Shown: positions 23,985 through 36,900 of the stretch, in pieces | Position numbering within the stretch: position 1 is the stretch's first letter | Layout of the letters: each line of letters starts with the position of its first letter | NCBI GenBank assembly: GCA_022410635.1 | Contig: JAJVDF010001214.1 | Coordinates: 198,848-262,847 of the forward strand | DNA from: Tretioscincus oriximinensis | Taxonomy: Eukaryota; Chordata; Lepidosauria; Squamata; Gymnophthalmidae | Direction: 5' to 3' | DNA length: 64,000 nt | The notes under the pieces: generated by a model | The model's input: the letters and a program-made list of their open reading frames with translations, nothing else | The model's database searches: none | What the model was told of the DNA's origin: nothing | Translations under genes and position numbers: made by a program

Positions 23985-24412
23985 CTTGCTTCTTTGGGGA
24001 AACCTGCCTGCCTTTTCCTAAGCCTAGCCAGCCCTCTGCCTGCTTTCAGGGGCTGCTGCCTGGAAGTCGGCTCAGCGAAGTGACGAGCAGGACATCGTCG
24101 CTGTCAAATGGTTCGGATGAGGCGAGGAGATGGGGAGGTTGACAGGACATCTCAATGCTGCGTGTCGGCTCAGCAAGCCGATCACCAGGCAGCATTCTCC
24201 GAAAGCCAGCGGAGGGCTGGCTGGAAGGAGGGCACAGCCGAAGCAACGCAGTGGAAACGGCTGCATATCACAAGAATTTGAGTATACGTGTGCACAGACA
24301 CACCAATTTATATTCTGGAATATAGCTTTGTGGTGTGCACGGTCATGCCATCGCTATATTCCAGAATATAGCTTTATTCTGGTTTTTAGCTTGTCGTGTA
24401 AACACAGCCACT
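23985..24412. mobile_element. GC-rich foldback DNA element, right part
   Basis: Arm 24026-24076 ('agccagccctctgcctgctt' onward) is inverted at 24168-24222. Further right, a perfect 17-bp inverted pair, 'atattctggaatatagc' and its complement, occurs at 24310-24326 and 24352-24368. The terminal segment 24347-24409 is the reverse complement of 46181-46243, so both belong to one family in opposite orientations. The GC-rich core is unlike the AT-rich surroundings. Any open frame through it (for example 24130-24468) is an accident of repeats. Confidence 0.7.
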
Positions 24413-24589
24413 ATCTTGACTGCTTTATTCCAGAATATCCATGTTTATTCCACAGTAACCAACTATAATGGAATAAATAAATGAATATCAGTATGCAAGT
24501 TTAAGTGAACTTACCTGCCTGAACTGTTCAATTATGCTTTTTTCCTCCTTTGGCTGAAGAAATGTAATTTTTGCCTCCACTTTTAGATA

Positions 24590-24700
24590 TTGTTTTATAC
24601 TGTTTAAATTTGTTAATTTTGTTATTGATGTTTTATTCTTGGCCACCCTGAGACCTTTGGGTAAAGCACGGGGTATAAATATAAAGAATAGATATATTTA
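24590..24700 (+). mobile_element. L2-like LINE/SINE 3' tail
   Basis: 'ggccaccctgagacctttgg' followed by 'gcacggggtataaatataaa' is the typical squamate LINE/SINE ending. The upstream part is T-rich and unresolved. Confidence 0.6.
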
Positions 24701-25596
24701 CCTATGGATGGTATAATAGATCAACAAAGCATACTAAGAACCTTTCTTCTGAAAGGCAATGGGGTTAAAAGAAGCCACCTAGTATACTTGCTGGTTAGGT
24801 GTTATGACCAGTGTGGGATCAACCTTACATGCTGACACCATCCAACCTTCTGCACCCCTTTGCTTCACATTTGGAGTCAGTGACTCTGAATCATCCAGGC
24901 CCACCAATTCTTGACATAAGACATGAACTGGACACTAGATACAGAAGATTTCAAGCGCTAGGAACATTTGTTTCTGGTTAGAGTCCCAGGATAGATGTGC
25001 TTTGGCATGCCACTGAAATTGTTCCTCCTCAACCCAAAAACAAAAAATAGTCTCTACAATACACAACTTCTTAGTTGTGGATCCTTATTTCCAAATAGTT
25101 GCATAGACTGTTTCTACACATGCACAAGGAGGAGTGGTCCTTGAATAACTGTAACTGAAGTAGTTCCAGGTTGAAATGGTCCACTTGGCCCATAAAAAAG
25201 AATTTGGACTGCCTGTCCTAGGATGGCCTCCATATTCCCCCATGCTAATCGGAAGCTTGCACAAGTTTCAAAGCATACGGCAACAGTTCTAATGGCCAGA
25301 GCCAAAAGTATATGCCTTGGCAATTTGGGGTTGTGTGTGTGTGTATATCCATTTTGATGGTGAAATTTAGTGCACTATTGAACTCCCCCCCCTCCACCCC
25401 ACAGAGTTTGTACCCATCTTTCATGCTTCTTGGTCAGTCCAGTGGTCTCCTAGTATTCTAATGTAGAGGTGTAGCCTGGGTTACACTGCATTCAGTGCAG
25501 ATGCAGAGGCCTATCAGCAGACATGGCCACACAGCATATTAGCCCATTCATTAGCAAAGGTCCAAAGCTCCAGTTATGCAGATCTTTCTTAATATA
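24701..25596. other. Unique non-coding sequence with a short (GT)n
   Basis: A short GT run lies at about 25332-25344. Nothing else recognised. Confidence 0.45.
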
Positions 25597-25670
25597 CTGC
25601 TCAAAACAATTAAGGGAACACTTTAATATACACTGTTACGTTAAAGTGTTCCCTTAATTGTTTTGAACAG
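25597..25670. mobile_element. 74-bp Tc1/mariner-type hairpin MITE, copy 2
   Basis: Same 74-bp length and same termini as 2631-2704. The arms pair over 30 bp with a single mismatch (CTGCTC at left, CTGTTC on the reversed right end). TA flanks both sides (25595-25596 and 25671-25672). The middle 'tacactgttacgtt' differs from copy 1 at a handful of positions. Confidence 0.87.
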
Positions 25671-25672
25671 TA

Positions 25673-28261
25673 TAATTTAGCCTTTAAATTATGGTTTCAA
25701 GTTTTTATTCACATTTTTCTTATGCTTTCTTTCATATGTTGAAACTTTGCAGACATTTCACAGAACTAGATCATAATAATAAGTACAATATATAAATATT
25801 TAGGGCAAAATACGCATACTTGTTGCCATTCATACTGCACCCTAAGTGTACAAAATCAGACAACAGTTACACTATTGTATTTTTGTTCTTTTCATTCTTT
25901 TTCATCAGGAGTCAAACTATTCCCTTCCAGATGTTCTGGACTAGAACTCTCTTCAGCTTTTGCTATTAGCTAGCATAGCTAGTTCTCAAAGGAATTGTCA
26001 TTCAGAAACATCTGTAGAGCCACAGTTTTGCCGGGCGTCATAACAAAATGAGAGAGTAGTGTTTTTTTAGTCCTGCTTTTGCTGATGAGCTCAATTTTGG
26101 AACATGAAGGACTGTAGAAAAGACACTCAGTGTTACTAAGTGGTAGCTATCACTGTTGTTTCCCTAGTATCAGCTTGACTTCTGTGTCCCAATCTGGTCA
26201 GAAAGAGGCAGGAGAAACTACTGAATTTGTCTGGTACACATGGCTCTGCATTTTGCATATATTGTCCAAGTCAACCTGTAGTTCATAATTAGTGTATGAA
26301 AAATAAGGAATGGACAAATGGATAGGAAACAGCTTTCATTTTTTTTTCTGGATACCAATTTAAGTTTAAGAGGATCCAACCTTATCTTACAGCCTCATCT
26401 TCAGAATGTCTTCAGCCCCAACTAGTTCACAAGGTGTCTATTTTTAAGAAGAGAACAGAAAATTATGTAAGACATTTTGATCCCCTTAGCTTGAAAAACG
26501 TGGAAAATAAAAACCAGCTCTTCTTCTTTTTCTTCTTATTGCTGGATTGTTTATAAACAGGCCATACATGATCGTTGGTAGTATATCAAACTGTTGATCA
26601 AAAATGAACAGTGTGTGGTCAGAGTGTGCCCATGGGCTGGTATACCAGGTTTGTGCCATTTTGGCTAGCTACCTGAAAGCAACATTGGAAGCAGGTACTT
26701 TAACCACAAAACTTTCATTCCTGACCTTCTGCAACATGAAATGCTCTTATTGTGGGCTTATGGTAACCTTGCTCACGCATGGGTACATAGCTTGGTGCAA
26801 GATAAGTCACATTATGCAGAAGGAAACAGAAAATGAAAGAATATTATTTCAAAAAACAAAAGTGATCCTAGGAAAGTGTGTTCCAACTATGGCTGCTTGT
26901 TTTTAACTTGGGAATCAATTGCAAGTGGGTATCTTTGAACTGTAGACTAAATAGAAGTTTCACTGATCTATTTAAGTATAGCTGATTGAATTAATTCAGT
27001 GTCACAGCTTTTACACTGCAGTGCTTTCAGTATTGAATGAGAAATAAAAGTGAGATTGCTTTCTTCCACTCTTGTATTCCTCAGGAACACATGTACTGAT
27101 CTCCTTGTGCATTCAGAGGCACCACAGTCCCTCTGTAGACTCTGTTTCTGCGCTGCCAGCCACTTCCAGTGCCTATACTGATAATGAAGCTAACCTAAAT
27201 CACAATTGCTATTTTTGCCAGGATATCCACACATATGCTCACATTGTTTGCATAGAATTAGTTTGGATGACTTTGTGAGGTGGTAAGGCTGAAGTTGATT
27301 TTCTTCTGAGGGTGTGGTCATGGCTTAGGAATGGAAACAGGCAGCACATTGCAAAATGGAATGACAGAACATTCTACAGAAGATATGGGCATCTGAACAG
27401 CCTGTGTAGTATTTTATCTCTTCCTAAGAGTATGCACTTCTAAACACATTATCACAAACATATGCCTGTACACTCACATTTTAGAAACCAGCAGCATTAG
27501 CCATACAGGGCTGACTTGGATGCATCAGTCTTAATTCACATTAGTTAATGCATATAAAGTTGGTATGTATTAGCTGCAGCAACCTATGTATGCATTAAGC
27601 AGCTTGATTTGGATTAGAAGTTGTATACTGTGTATCCCTAAGTGGTTGTTGTTAAACAGGACTCCACAGGCACTTATATGCTGCATTGGTTCAGCACTAG
27701 TTCCAAAGCCATTTCCAAAATCCAGCCCTTCTTTGCAGATCCCTCTGATGCCATCTTAACACAGCTTTGGAGCTACCCTCCAAAAGGTATTGAATTTTGG
27801 GGATGTCCACAAAACCACAACTGGAAGTTGAAAACTTCCAAACTGATGCATTAACACCCTTTCTGCCCGACTGCAGATCTGTTCCATATGCAAATACATG
27901 GTTGCTGAATTGCTTTTAGTACATAGAACAGATTAATGTGGTATACTGGTAATCCTTTTCTGAAGATCATTAGAACACATTAGATTGTCGTGCTATTCCT
28001 GGCATTGACCTGCACTCGCAAGACTCTATTTAGAGACATAATCTGGAATAAGGCCTAGTGCTGTAAAAGACTACCTGAAAATCCTTGAGTTAATTTTTGT
28101 GTAAATTTCCTACCTCTTTACTCAGTTCCAAAACAAATAGCAATAGGCAATGGGCAATACATCCCTTTGAACTATCTGTTTGGGAAGCTTATAATCTCAG
28201 TGCCTTGCTCAGTTACTGCCAGCATATTGTACTTTTGTGAAGTGCACATTTACTTGATTCT
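25673..28261. other. Unique non-coding sequence
   Basis: No repeat family or gene recognised. The stretch 28010-28070 shares 'aataaggcctagtgctg' with the MITE at 30959 and may be an old copy. Confidence 0.45.
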
Positions 28262-28280
28262 CCCCCCCCCCCCCCCCCCC
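28262..28280 (+). repeat. Poly(C) run of 19
   Basis: Nineteen uninterrupted C on the plus strand, preceded by T-rich sequence. Confidence 0.97.
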
Positions 28281-28281
28281 T

Positions 28282-30958
28282 GCTAGTCTCTGTCAGCCTT
28301 TCTTCTTTCCTGACTCATTAGATTTATTTTTATCAGTATATGTTGGCTTCATTATTCATGAGCAGCAGAATGAAATGAAGCTACGATAGGAATGGAAAAA
28401 GTATTAGTTCTTAACCAGCGATACAAATAAGAGAATTTTGCTGCTTGTCACAACTGACGAAAAGCTTTGTTTTCTTGGTAAGCGAGAGCCTTTTTTGTTT
28501 GTTTTTCAAGAAACAGCAACAGACTTTTAGGAAGATTATTGTAACATTCTTTGTACTAACAGGTGCATGTGTTATTTCTATTTATTAATTATTATTTTTC
28601 TCTGACATCCACTTGTAGAATATTGCAGGATATATTTTTGATGCCAAGGACTTGGCATTTAGTGTATGTGAAGTTAACTCACGGCACTACAGCAGTTTTG
28701 TTAAGCAGAACAGGCTAGTACCTTGGGCCAAAACGGGGAAACATACTACAGATCTTGTATCCATTCTTAGATTCAAGGTGGTTTTGCCACATGTGTCTAG
28801 GGCAATCCTAATAGTCCCAGATAGAAGGTCACTGTCTCACAGAGGAAAAGAAAACAAGCTTTTCAACTCATGTTTCCCTGACATAGTGATAATGATCTGT
28901 CTGAATTCGAAGAAGTAACTATATATGTTAATCCGAATCAGAATTTCTAGCAAGGGAAAATGTCATAATACCTTGAAGAGTAAGAAAGAAATTTAGTAGT
29001 ATGTGATTTTATAGACTAAATCTATTTTTTCGGATGCCATGGAGTCAGATACAACTGCATCTGAAGAAGTAGATCTCATATTGGCAGCTAAATTATAGTC
29101 CTGTTTGAGAAAAAAAAGGGATTGAGCTTTTTCTGAAAATGGATTTTTCTGTCCCATGCGATTCCTTGCTCCATCTGGGATTTCTAAGACATTTTTCTTG
29201 CTGCCTCTTCCCACAGTCCTTGCCCACTTGGAGCTGAGATTGGCTACAGCTGGTCCATCCCAGGAGCAAAATCCTGGCATCACAGAACTGTGCTAAAGCA
29301 GGTTTGCTATGAGAAAACTCTAGTGGGGCAAAAATATAGATCTGCTCAAAGGTGCCTTCTATAAAAATGTATGTGTAAAGGAAAACAGAGCTGGAGTGAA
29401 GGAGGTGGTATGATATTCTATATTCATGACTTTGCACCAGGCAGCTCAGCTTTACTTAAAACCAGCACTTCCAATCAAGGCTGTCCAATAATTTTAATCT
29501 TCTTACTCATGCACTCACACATATGTGTTCCTATGTTCCCCAAAATCACAGCTACGTGATCAGTTACCACAAAAATGCTGCGTTTTCTCCCTCCTTGTGA
29601 AGTTGCATTTTGGTACAAATATTGGGCATAAAAATTGAACTTTTCCTCAGTTTTCTGCTGAATCATACCCTGATATGTGCACAAGAATATGATTTGACAG
29701 GAGTGGTTTCCTAAAGCTCTAGAAAACAAAACAAAAAGCTTTTGGTGGGAAACCCAATCATTCAGCTGCGCTGGGAAAGACCATGGGCAGCTTTCATTTG
29801 AGATGCAGTAGTTTTTCACGAGCGTATCTTTTAAGGTACGTGGCAAACCACAGCTATAAACTTATTTTGGCTGTTCACTCACTTCCTTCATATTTGGCCA
29901 CATTAGCAACATCCACAGAAATGTGTATGATTGGTTGGGAAGGATTTGGGAACCTTCATTTCCCTTCCTCAAGTCTGTATTGCATCTCCCCGATGTAGAA
30001 ATCCTTGGAACCACATTATAAAAAGACTGTACTAGGGTTTCCAAGTGGCTTCAATCCTATAACATTCTGAATACTTTTTAGTCTACTTTGGACAGAAAAG
30101 TCCTCATAAGGTCCAGAGTGACGAAATTATTGTTGGTCCAACACAAACATAAACTATTTTTGTACAAATTTGAATAGTATATTGGAATGAGGTCATTGTT
30201 TATGAAACTTCATACTACGTCTTTTTCTTGTTATCCTTTAAGGTGCTATCAATATGTGTCAGTTGAAATTGGTGGTTGTGAATGTATGCATAAGAGTGAT
30301 GGTGTGTTATGAGGCTTTTGATGCCATAAAATACCTGTATGCCCACATGATGCTATCATGAAGAAAAATGTTAGGTGAGAACAGTATCCATGCTTACCTT
30401 ATGCTGTTCTCCAGTTCTCTCAGTAATAGTTGGCTGTCTAAGCAATAATTGTGAGGAATCTTTACTCCAGCTAGTGGGAACTTCAGTCATTATTTGGAGG
30501 CAGCCTTGTTGCGTGAGATCCTGGGCTCAGGNTTATTCTTAGAAACACCTGCATCAGTGCATCACTGGGAGCTTCCTTGTCCCTAATTTGTATGTAGGAG
30601 TCTTCCCTAGTGAGAGTCGATTTGTTGCCAGAGCATGCTTTTGTGCTGCGGATGAAATCATGATGCCAGAAGCTACACCTGTGAGTTCTCTGAACTATAC
30701 GTAGAAACAAAGCCTTAGTTGCATTAAGAGAATATTGCATGCATCTGTTTTTAACATAGCAATTCACTTTGAATCAGTGGCTTCACCGTAAAGGGAAAAG
30801 TGTGGTCAGAGGCAATGTGATGATGCTGAACTTGTTTTTCCATTGGTCAATAACAAGACAATTTAAAAAAAACAAAAACACTAAATCAATACATTCCTCC
30901 ACTTTCTGGACTTGTTTTTGTTTTGGATTTTATACCTCAAATACAGTCCTGCCATTTG
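28282..30958. other. Unique non-coding sequence
   Basis: No repeat family or exon recognised. Overlapping open frames on both strands near 29.1-29.8 kb show no domain. N at 30532. Confidence 0.45.
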
Positions 30959-31049
30959 CAGGACCTACAGTAGTCTGCACTAGCAGGTGGATAGCAGGTC
31001 CTTATTCCAGGATACGATTCAAAATAAGGCCCAGTGCAGAAAGGGCCAG
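30959..31049. mobile_element. Short MITE, hAT-like ends
   Basis: The left end CAGGACC and the reverse complement of the right end, CTGGCCC, resemble each other; both ends carry TCTGCACT just inside, and a second inner pair (TCCTTATTCCAGG, CCTTATTTTG) also relates the two halves. CATTTG directly flanks both sides (30953-30958 and 31050-31055), a plausible but short target duplication. About 91 bp, non-coding. Confidence 0.5.
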
Positions 31050-31055
31050 CATTTG

Positions 31056-31682
31056 CCTTATCTTGCCTTATATTGTTTCTGGCAATTTTTGAAGCATCAT
31101 CAGTATTTCTTACTCCAACATATATGCCAGGATCCTTTTGGTGTCTATTCTGCTAACAGAGCAAGACCCCAAACTAATATTTCAGAGGGCACTTGCATCT
31201 GCTGAGGAACATCTCAAAATAAATTATATTAATTTACAGAAGATAGAGTCACTTCCATGATTTGGATTTGGATTTGGGTTGAACAAAATTTGTCTCCATG
31301 CAAATTTAGAACACACAGTGATATGATAACCGTGATTCCCTTTGTGCAAAGGAACCCATGTCTGTAACTGCCTCCTTTGTGCAAAGGCAAAATTCAATGC
31401 GATATATCTCTTGCCACTGCAAAGGGAAATGCAGCAAAGACTATCCTGTAGGCGTCATATCTGGTAAGTGAAGACACGCCTGGAGTCATAAACAATCTGA
31501 GCTGATTGCTTGGACTCAGGCTTCATATGTAGTAAAAGAGAAGCTTAGTAGCAACTTTACAACAATTATATGTGATACTCTCGTTTTCATCTCTAATCAG
31601 TGTTTCTAGGTTGGAATATTCACAAGAGATGGGAGGAGAGGTTGGCATGTGGATGATCCCACCAGAAACTCTAAAGCCTTCC
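31056..31682. other. Unique non-coding sequence
   Basis: Nothing recognised. 'ttgtgcaaagg' occurs twice close together near 31342 and 31377. Confidence 0.45.
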
Positions 31683-31685
31683 TAA

Positions 31686-31801
31686 GGCCCTGTTCCAATA
31701 CATACTTTTAATTCATCTCCAGTCCTGAAGAACAGGATTAAACCAGAAAAAAAAACTAAACAAATACTGCAGATGGATTAAAAGTATGTTGGAATGGCAC
31801 C
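31686..31801. mobile_element. PIF/Harbinger-like MITE
   Basis: Left end GGCCCTGTTCCAATACATAC and the reverse complement of the right end GGTGCCATTCCAACATAC pair, and the similarity continues as ACTTTTAAT(T/C)CATCT. The 116-bp element is flanked by TAA on each side (31683-31685 and 31802-31804), the trinucleotide target typical of PIF/Harbinger; a 5-bp CCTAA repeat with slightly different ends is an alternative reading. Related copies are at 52411-52555 and, weakly, 9893-10030. Confidence 0.7.
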
Positions 31802-31870
31802 TAAGATGATTCAAACAACATATCTTAACCCCCCCCCCCTTCCTTTGTGTGAAAATGCTATCATCTATTT

Positions 31871-31943
31871 CTGTGTCTGTCTATCTGTCTGTCTCTGTCT
31901 GTCTGTGTCTGTGGGGCTGTCTGTGTCTGTCTGTCTGTCTGTA
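31871..31943 (+). repeat. (TGTC)n microsatellite
   Basis: Roughly 70 bp of CTGT/TGTC units with TGTGTC interruptions and one GGGG break at 31913-31916. Likely polymorphic in length. Confidence 0.97.
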
Positions 31944-33724
31944 TGATCTTCATCATCAACAGCATTAACAGCTATTTTCATTTCCTATATTCTTTTTTCA
32001 AAGTTATGTATGTCAAACTCACAGCTATTGCCCTTGAAAATGAAAATGCCTTCCAAAATTCTGCACATTCTTATGCCTCAGTCTCTCTTTCTCTTTCTTC
32101 GTTTTACATCTGCTTGAGATTCCTCCCCTCCATCTTTATTACTCCCCTGCTTGTATTTTGGAACATTAAGCCTAGTATGTCGCTAGCCATCCTCCAACTT
32201 CCTGTCAGAACAGAAGATTCATATGGGTGGTTCTTGAATGAACTTAAGATGAGATCAGAGTTCTGGGGAGAACAAAGTCCTGAAAGACAGATTGCAAAAC
32301 TAAAATGTGCTTCATTAATTTTAGAGGAATTCATAAATCTGAAAACAATGTATATTGCATAATTTGCCATGTAAATAGTAATAAGTTGCTGATAACATCT
32401 TGACAATAAGGGTGGAAGATGGTACAGAAGTATAGCTGGATGCACTGGCACTTTGAATTCACTGCCAAATACCCATGAGAGAGTCACACCATCTGTCTCC
32501 AATACACATTTGATATGAAATCACGTAGAAATGTACAAGGGAGGCAGTGTTATGGGTGTATTCAAAATGTTCAGCGTTCAGTAGCCCTTGTAATCAAATG
32601 ACTGGAATCCTCCCCCACACCCACTTCTAATACCAAATGTTTTCCAGGTGTCACCTGCCTTTGACAGAGCCTACAGCACCTGGCAGAATATATATCAAAT
32701 CTGTCCAGTGTCATTTTCTGTGTGTCTGTGTGTGCATCTGCTGCGCTCCTCACTCTGCAATTGCATAACCCCCTGAGGGTTTTCCTGAGAAACATGAGGG
32801 AAGCCGTTTGTTATTGGCTTCCTTTTCTAAAGAGAACAGCTTTTGTATTTAGTGGGAGGTTCACGGAGGCACAGTGAAACTCGCACAGGTCCCCAAGCAC
32901 CCATGTTTTAAATCTCTCCAGCTTGTTTGTTCTTTTGTTCGTCTGTCATTGTGCAGCAAACAGCATGACCAGTGCCTGCCTTCGGCATCAGACAGAGATG
33001 CCAATTGGGGATAGGTGAAAACCAAAGGTACAGGGCAGCCGTTGGGAGGAAAGCTGTTTACATTGATCAGCTGTACTGGCAAACTCTACATGGAAAACAC
33101 CAAGGCACCACTGGGAGGACAGCAGGTCCATGTGGGTTGTTATGTCACCTAACAGGAATTACCGAATCTCCTGTCAGATTACCCGGTGCTTTATATAGCA
33201 GCTACATTTAAGGCCTATAGATGGTCTGAGAGAGTTTTTTATTATCTGTAGACCAAATGAGTTCATTTACCATAGCTAGTCAAGAATACGTCAGGGGCAG
33301 AATAGAGTACAAAGCTAAAGCTCTTTTGGACTAGTAGGGTGAAATGCAAGGCAGTTAAATAGGAATGTCATTGTTCCTAATGATGCTTCTTCCAAAGGAA
33401 AGGGTTACTGGCTTGGCTTATTTCCTTCCTGTGCTGGGCCTATGGGATTTAGCTTGAAATAGGAATCCCACTCCATCTCTAATCCCCATCAAAAGATAGA
33501 ACATTGGGAATTCATCTTTTTTTCTTTTCAAGATTNCTGAGAGAGTGGGAGTGTTACCTATCATTGTTGTCTTTTAAAGCTAGATACAAGGGCAATTATT
33601 TATAGTATTTCAGGGTTGCTATATGGGATTGTTAATATGCCAGTCTGCCCCTTTCATCCTCATAGTACTTTTTGTAATTTACCTTGTCCTTAGACAAATT
33701 CATGATAGCCAAGGGTATAGACAG
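31944..33724. other. Unique sequence with a less AT-rich block at 32560-33230
   Basis: No repeat recognised. The inner block 32560-33230 is visibly richer in G and C and free of low-complexity runs, which would fit a conserved regulatory block or an unrecognised old exon. No convincing open frame with splice sites was found. N at 33536. Confidence 0.35.
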
Positions 33725-33922
33725 CTGTTAGGATGGATCTTTTGATACTGCCTCCAAGATGGAGCAACATGCAGTATTTCTGAGTACTATCTGCAGGGAG
33801 TTACCTACTTTTGCTTCAGTCTGCCCAGGTGCCTTTGGTGGGCCATTGTGTGAGACAGAATGTTGGACTAGATGGGATCTGGCCCAATTCAGCTGGGCTA
33901 CTCATGTTCTTACGTTCTTTAA
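33725..33922 (+). mobile_element. CR1/L3-like LINE 3'UTR and end
   Basis: Shares with the 5.65-kb, 63.9-kb and 1.3-kb copies the series 'ctgcctccaagatggagcaa', 'ctgcagggagtta', 'tctgcccaggtgcctttggt', 'gggccattgtgtgagacaga' and 'gttggactagatggg'. It ends at 'catgttcttacgttctt', the family tail. 5'-truncated, non-coding. Confidence 0.85.
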
Positions 33923-36900
33923 ACTTTTAGGAATGGGTCCACAAGCCTTGCTTCCATATGTTGATCAGGTTAGAGGAATTCGCTTCTCACTGTTGCATGC
34001 TTCCAGACCAGAATATCTGTAGCCAGCTCCTAAAATCAAAATAGATAATATCACACTAGAATTCAAATAGGTGTCTACTCTATGTAGCAACTTCTACATA
34101 GAGACTTTTTAAAGCAGCAATCACTTTATTTGAATCTTAACTGAATGTTATTTTGGTTCTATAATTAACTTTTAATTAACCCTGTTCATGAGGAGTTTAT
34201 GCCTTTTCTCCTCTGTCTTTCTTTATTTTTTGATAATGATGGTGAAGGCAGAAGCAGACAAGATACATGAGACAGTATGTGCTTCTCTTGTCTTCATCAA
34301 TTGTCCTGTCATGCATCAAAAATATGTTGGAAAACTATGAACACATCTTTTTTAAAAGCCCACGTTTCAGCATTGGAGTTAGTTGCTTTGAGGGACACCT
34401 AATTAGCACACCTAGTTGCACACCTTCAGATTTGTTTGCAACTGAACGTATGTGCCCAATATGTATGCGAACATGTTGAAATTCCCTCACTAAGTCTTAC
34501 ACTAGAATACCAGCCTGCTCCCCATACTCTCATAAATGCTCTGTGCTATAAATGAAGGACTACAGAAGGGTTCAGGGCTACAAATCCCATATATTGTGCT
34601 CTCTTAAATTCTATTCCATTTAAATGTCTGATGTAGCTTTTGTTTATAAGCCATTTTGCAAAATGCCACCAGAAGCACTGCTGGAAGATGGCACATTGCT
34701 GGAAGAGGCCTCTTCTCTCTTAGCTGGCACTCATGTGAAGCATGTGATAGAAAGTAGCAGTAGGCAAGTAAAGCAGTCCAAATCTAACTGCCAGAATTTG
34801 TATAAATCAAACAGTTTGAGTTCAACACAGTGTAGGTCAGTGTCTGAAAGTCCAGGAATGCTGAAGCCTTGCATCTGTGTTGCTGTTTTCTTCTCCAAGC
34901 ATTCCCAATGGGCAGCAGATATCAGTGTTTTCACTGGACAGTAAAGAGTGGCAGTTTATTATCAGATGGAATAAAACCTTTTTCCAAGGCAGAACTGAAG
35001 GAGAAAGAATCTACATATTTTGGTTTGGGTTATTTGTCATCTTTTCTGGAATCTTCTAACCAACATTGTGCCNTGATATGGATGTACTCCGACCTATTAT
35101 ATAAACTCTTATGTTTTTGGTAGCTTCAAGGAGAAAGGCAAGAATTTTCTAAAATTGTCTTTAGATCTCAAACCGCCATCTAAGAACTGAAAATTAGCCA
35201 CTATATACTGAAAAACGTCAGATAGCCCCTTCCTTCCTTTCTGATTAGGACAATTTAGACCTTTGCACCAAGGCACTGGATATGAAACACTGAATAGCTT
35301 TTGTTGTTGCATCTTTTTATTTTACTGCATTATCACATTTTATGAAAGCAAAAAATTTCTGAAAGCAAAAAATACATAAAGTACTTAAAGATGGCAGATT
35401 GGCAAAAAGTAGGGAAAAATGGGTTTTACCCCATGACAGTCCAAAAAGAGCATAACAATGTAATGAGGGCCAATGTGCACCTGATGTTTCTCTTACCTCA
35501 ATCATAATATAAAAATTGTACCTTAATGGTTCTTGTGTCAACGTTTAGTATATTTTTATTCCTTCTCTGTCAGAAATAATGCAGTGGGCCTGTTTTATTG
35601 CAAGGAAAACCACAGAGGTTGTTACATTTTCTAGGAGAGAGAAAATCATCCATAACAGTGAGGAATCCTCAGAACCAACAATGAGCTGCCGTGACTCCTC
35701 TCTGAGATAATAGAAGCTCAGAACAGTTATATTGGTAGAGGTGGCTTCAGACTAACAGCATTCCTAAGGAGATAAAAAGCAGTCCTTGAAATGATAGGTC
35801 ATTAGCCCTGTTCAAAGAGAACAATATGTGATATGCTCTGAAAGAATGGCAGTTGAGAAGCCAGAGTTCCTCTGGGAATTCCCTGGATCAGAGGGAAGCA
35901 GCTTTGCCCTTTTGCGTACAAGATGAAATATGTTTAAACATTCAGCTACCAGCTGATTGAATCAATAGGACAATTCTGAAGTCAAGTTTCACGGGCTTGT
36001 CTGAATGGCTGATTTGATCAAAGAAGATAAAAAAGATAATAATAATTGAGTTTTTAACAATGATGGACCAAATGTAAGGCAATCAATACTTTCACAGCAG
36101 ATTTTTTGTTCAGATCTTTATTTTGAAGATGAAGCTAATAAAAGAGCATTATAAACAATACGTTTGATCATTTGCATGAATTTTCTGCTTGCGTGTCTCT
36201 GGAGAATGAAAGAATAATATGGTATGGAAGTTAAGTGGTGCCTTTGGAAAGAATATGCAAAAGACCCTGAGAGATTTTGACATCCCTCAGAATTCTTTGT
36301 ATGTCCTAAGTAAAGGCTAAACTTAAAATGCAAACAAATACAGCAGGAACTACCTTTGATTAATGCATTGTTCAAAGGCTATTTCTGATCTTCAAACCAA
36401 CTGTGCTTAACCCAGGATAACATAAGCAATTCCATTGAAATGTGTGTTGCTCAGACTGTAAACAATATGCTTTCCATGCTAAGGAATCTGTTTCGGGAGA
36501 AAAAGCTTTCTTTAGGGGGAAATGAAGCCGTGGAAGGGAATTGAAAAAATGCATAAATGGCAGATCAAACCGAGCTTAGGATTCAGAAAATTAAATCTTC
36601 AAAATGTGTGAAGGGCTCCTAAAGCTATGAAACTGAATCTCAGAGGTTAGGAAGAGAACAGGAAAGTATGTTCCAATGAAATAGCTCTAGAGGGCTTCAT
36701 TTGACACTTATGTGGCAGCAGACACTCAGCAGGTCTTTGAAAAATCTTTCTTGTTTTGACAGACACTGGATGGAGATTTAGACACGGTGTCATACAATCT
36801 GTGATGACATGAAAGAGAGAGGGAGAGATGGGTGGAAAAAAGGAATAAGAATGAAAAAGAGTTCTGGGGGGAGGCAACATCATTTATCGTGCCTAAGCTA

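Noticed and set aside
24130..24468. 112-codon frame in GC-rich sequence
   Set aside because: Lies wholly in the foldback element and reads through its inverted repeats.
29093..29846. Several 60-123-codon frames on the minus strand
   Set aside because: Mutually overlapping, without domains or consistent reading frame.
31943..32502. Overlapping 139- and 132-codon frames on opposite strands
   Set aside because: The plus frame begins at the end of a microsatellite; neither peptide has recognisable motifs and the two overlap, as chance frames do.
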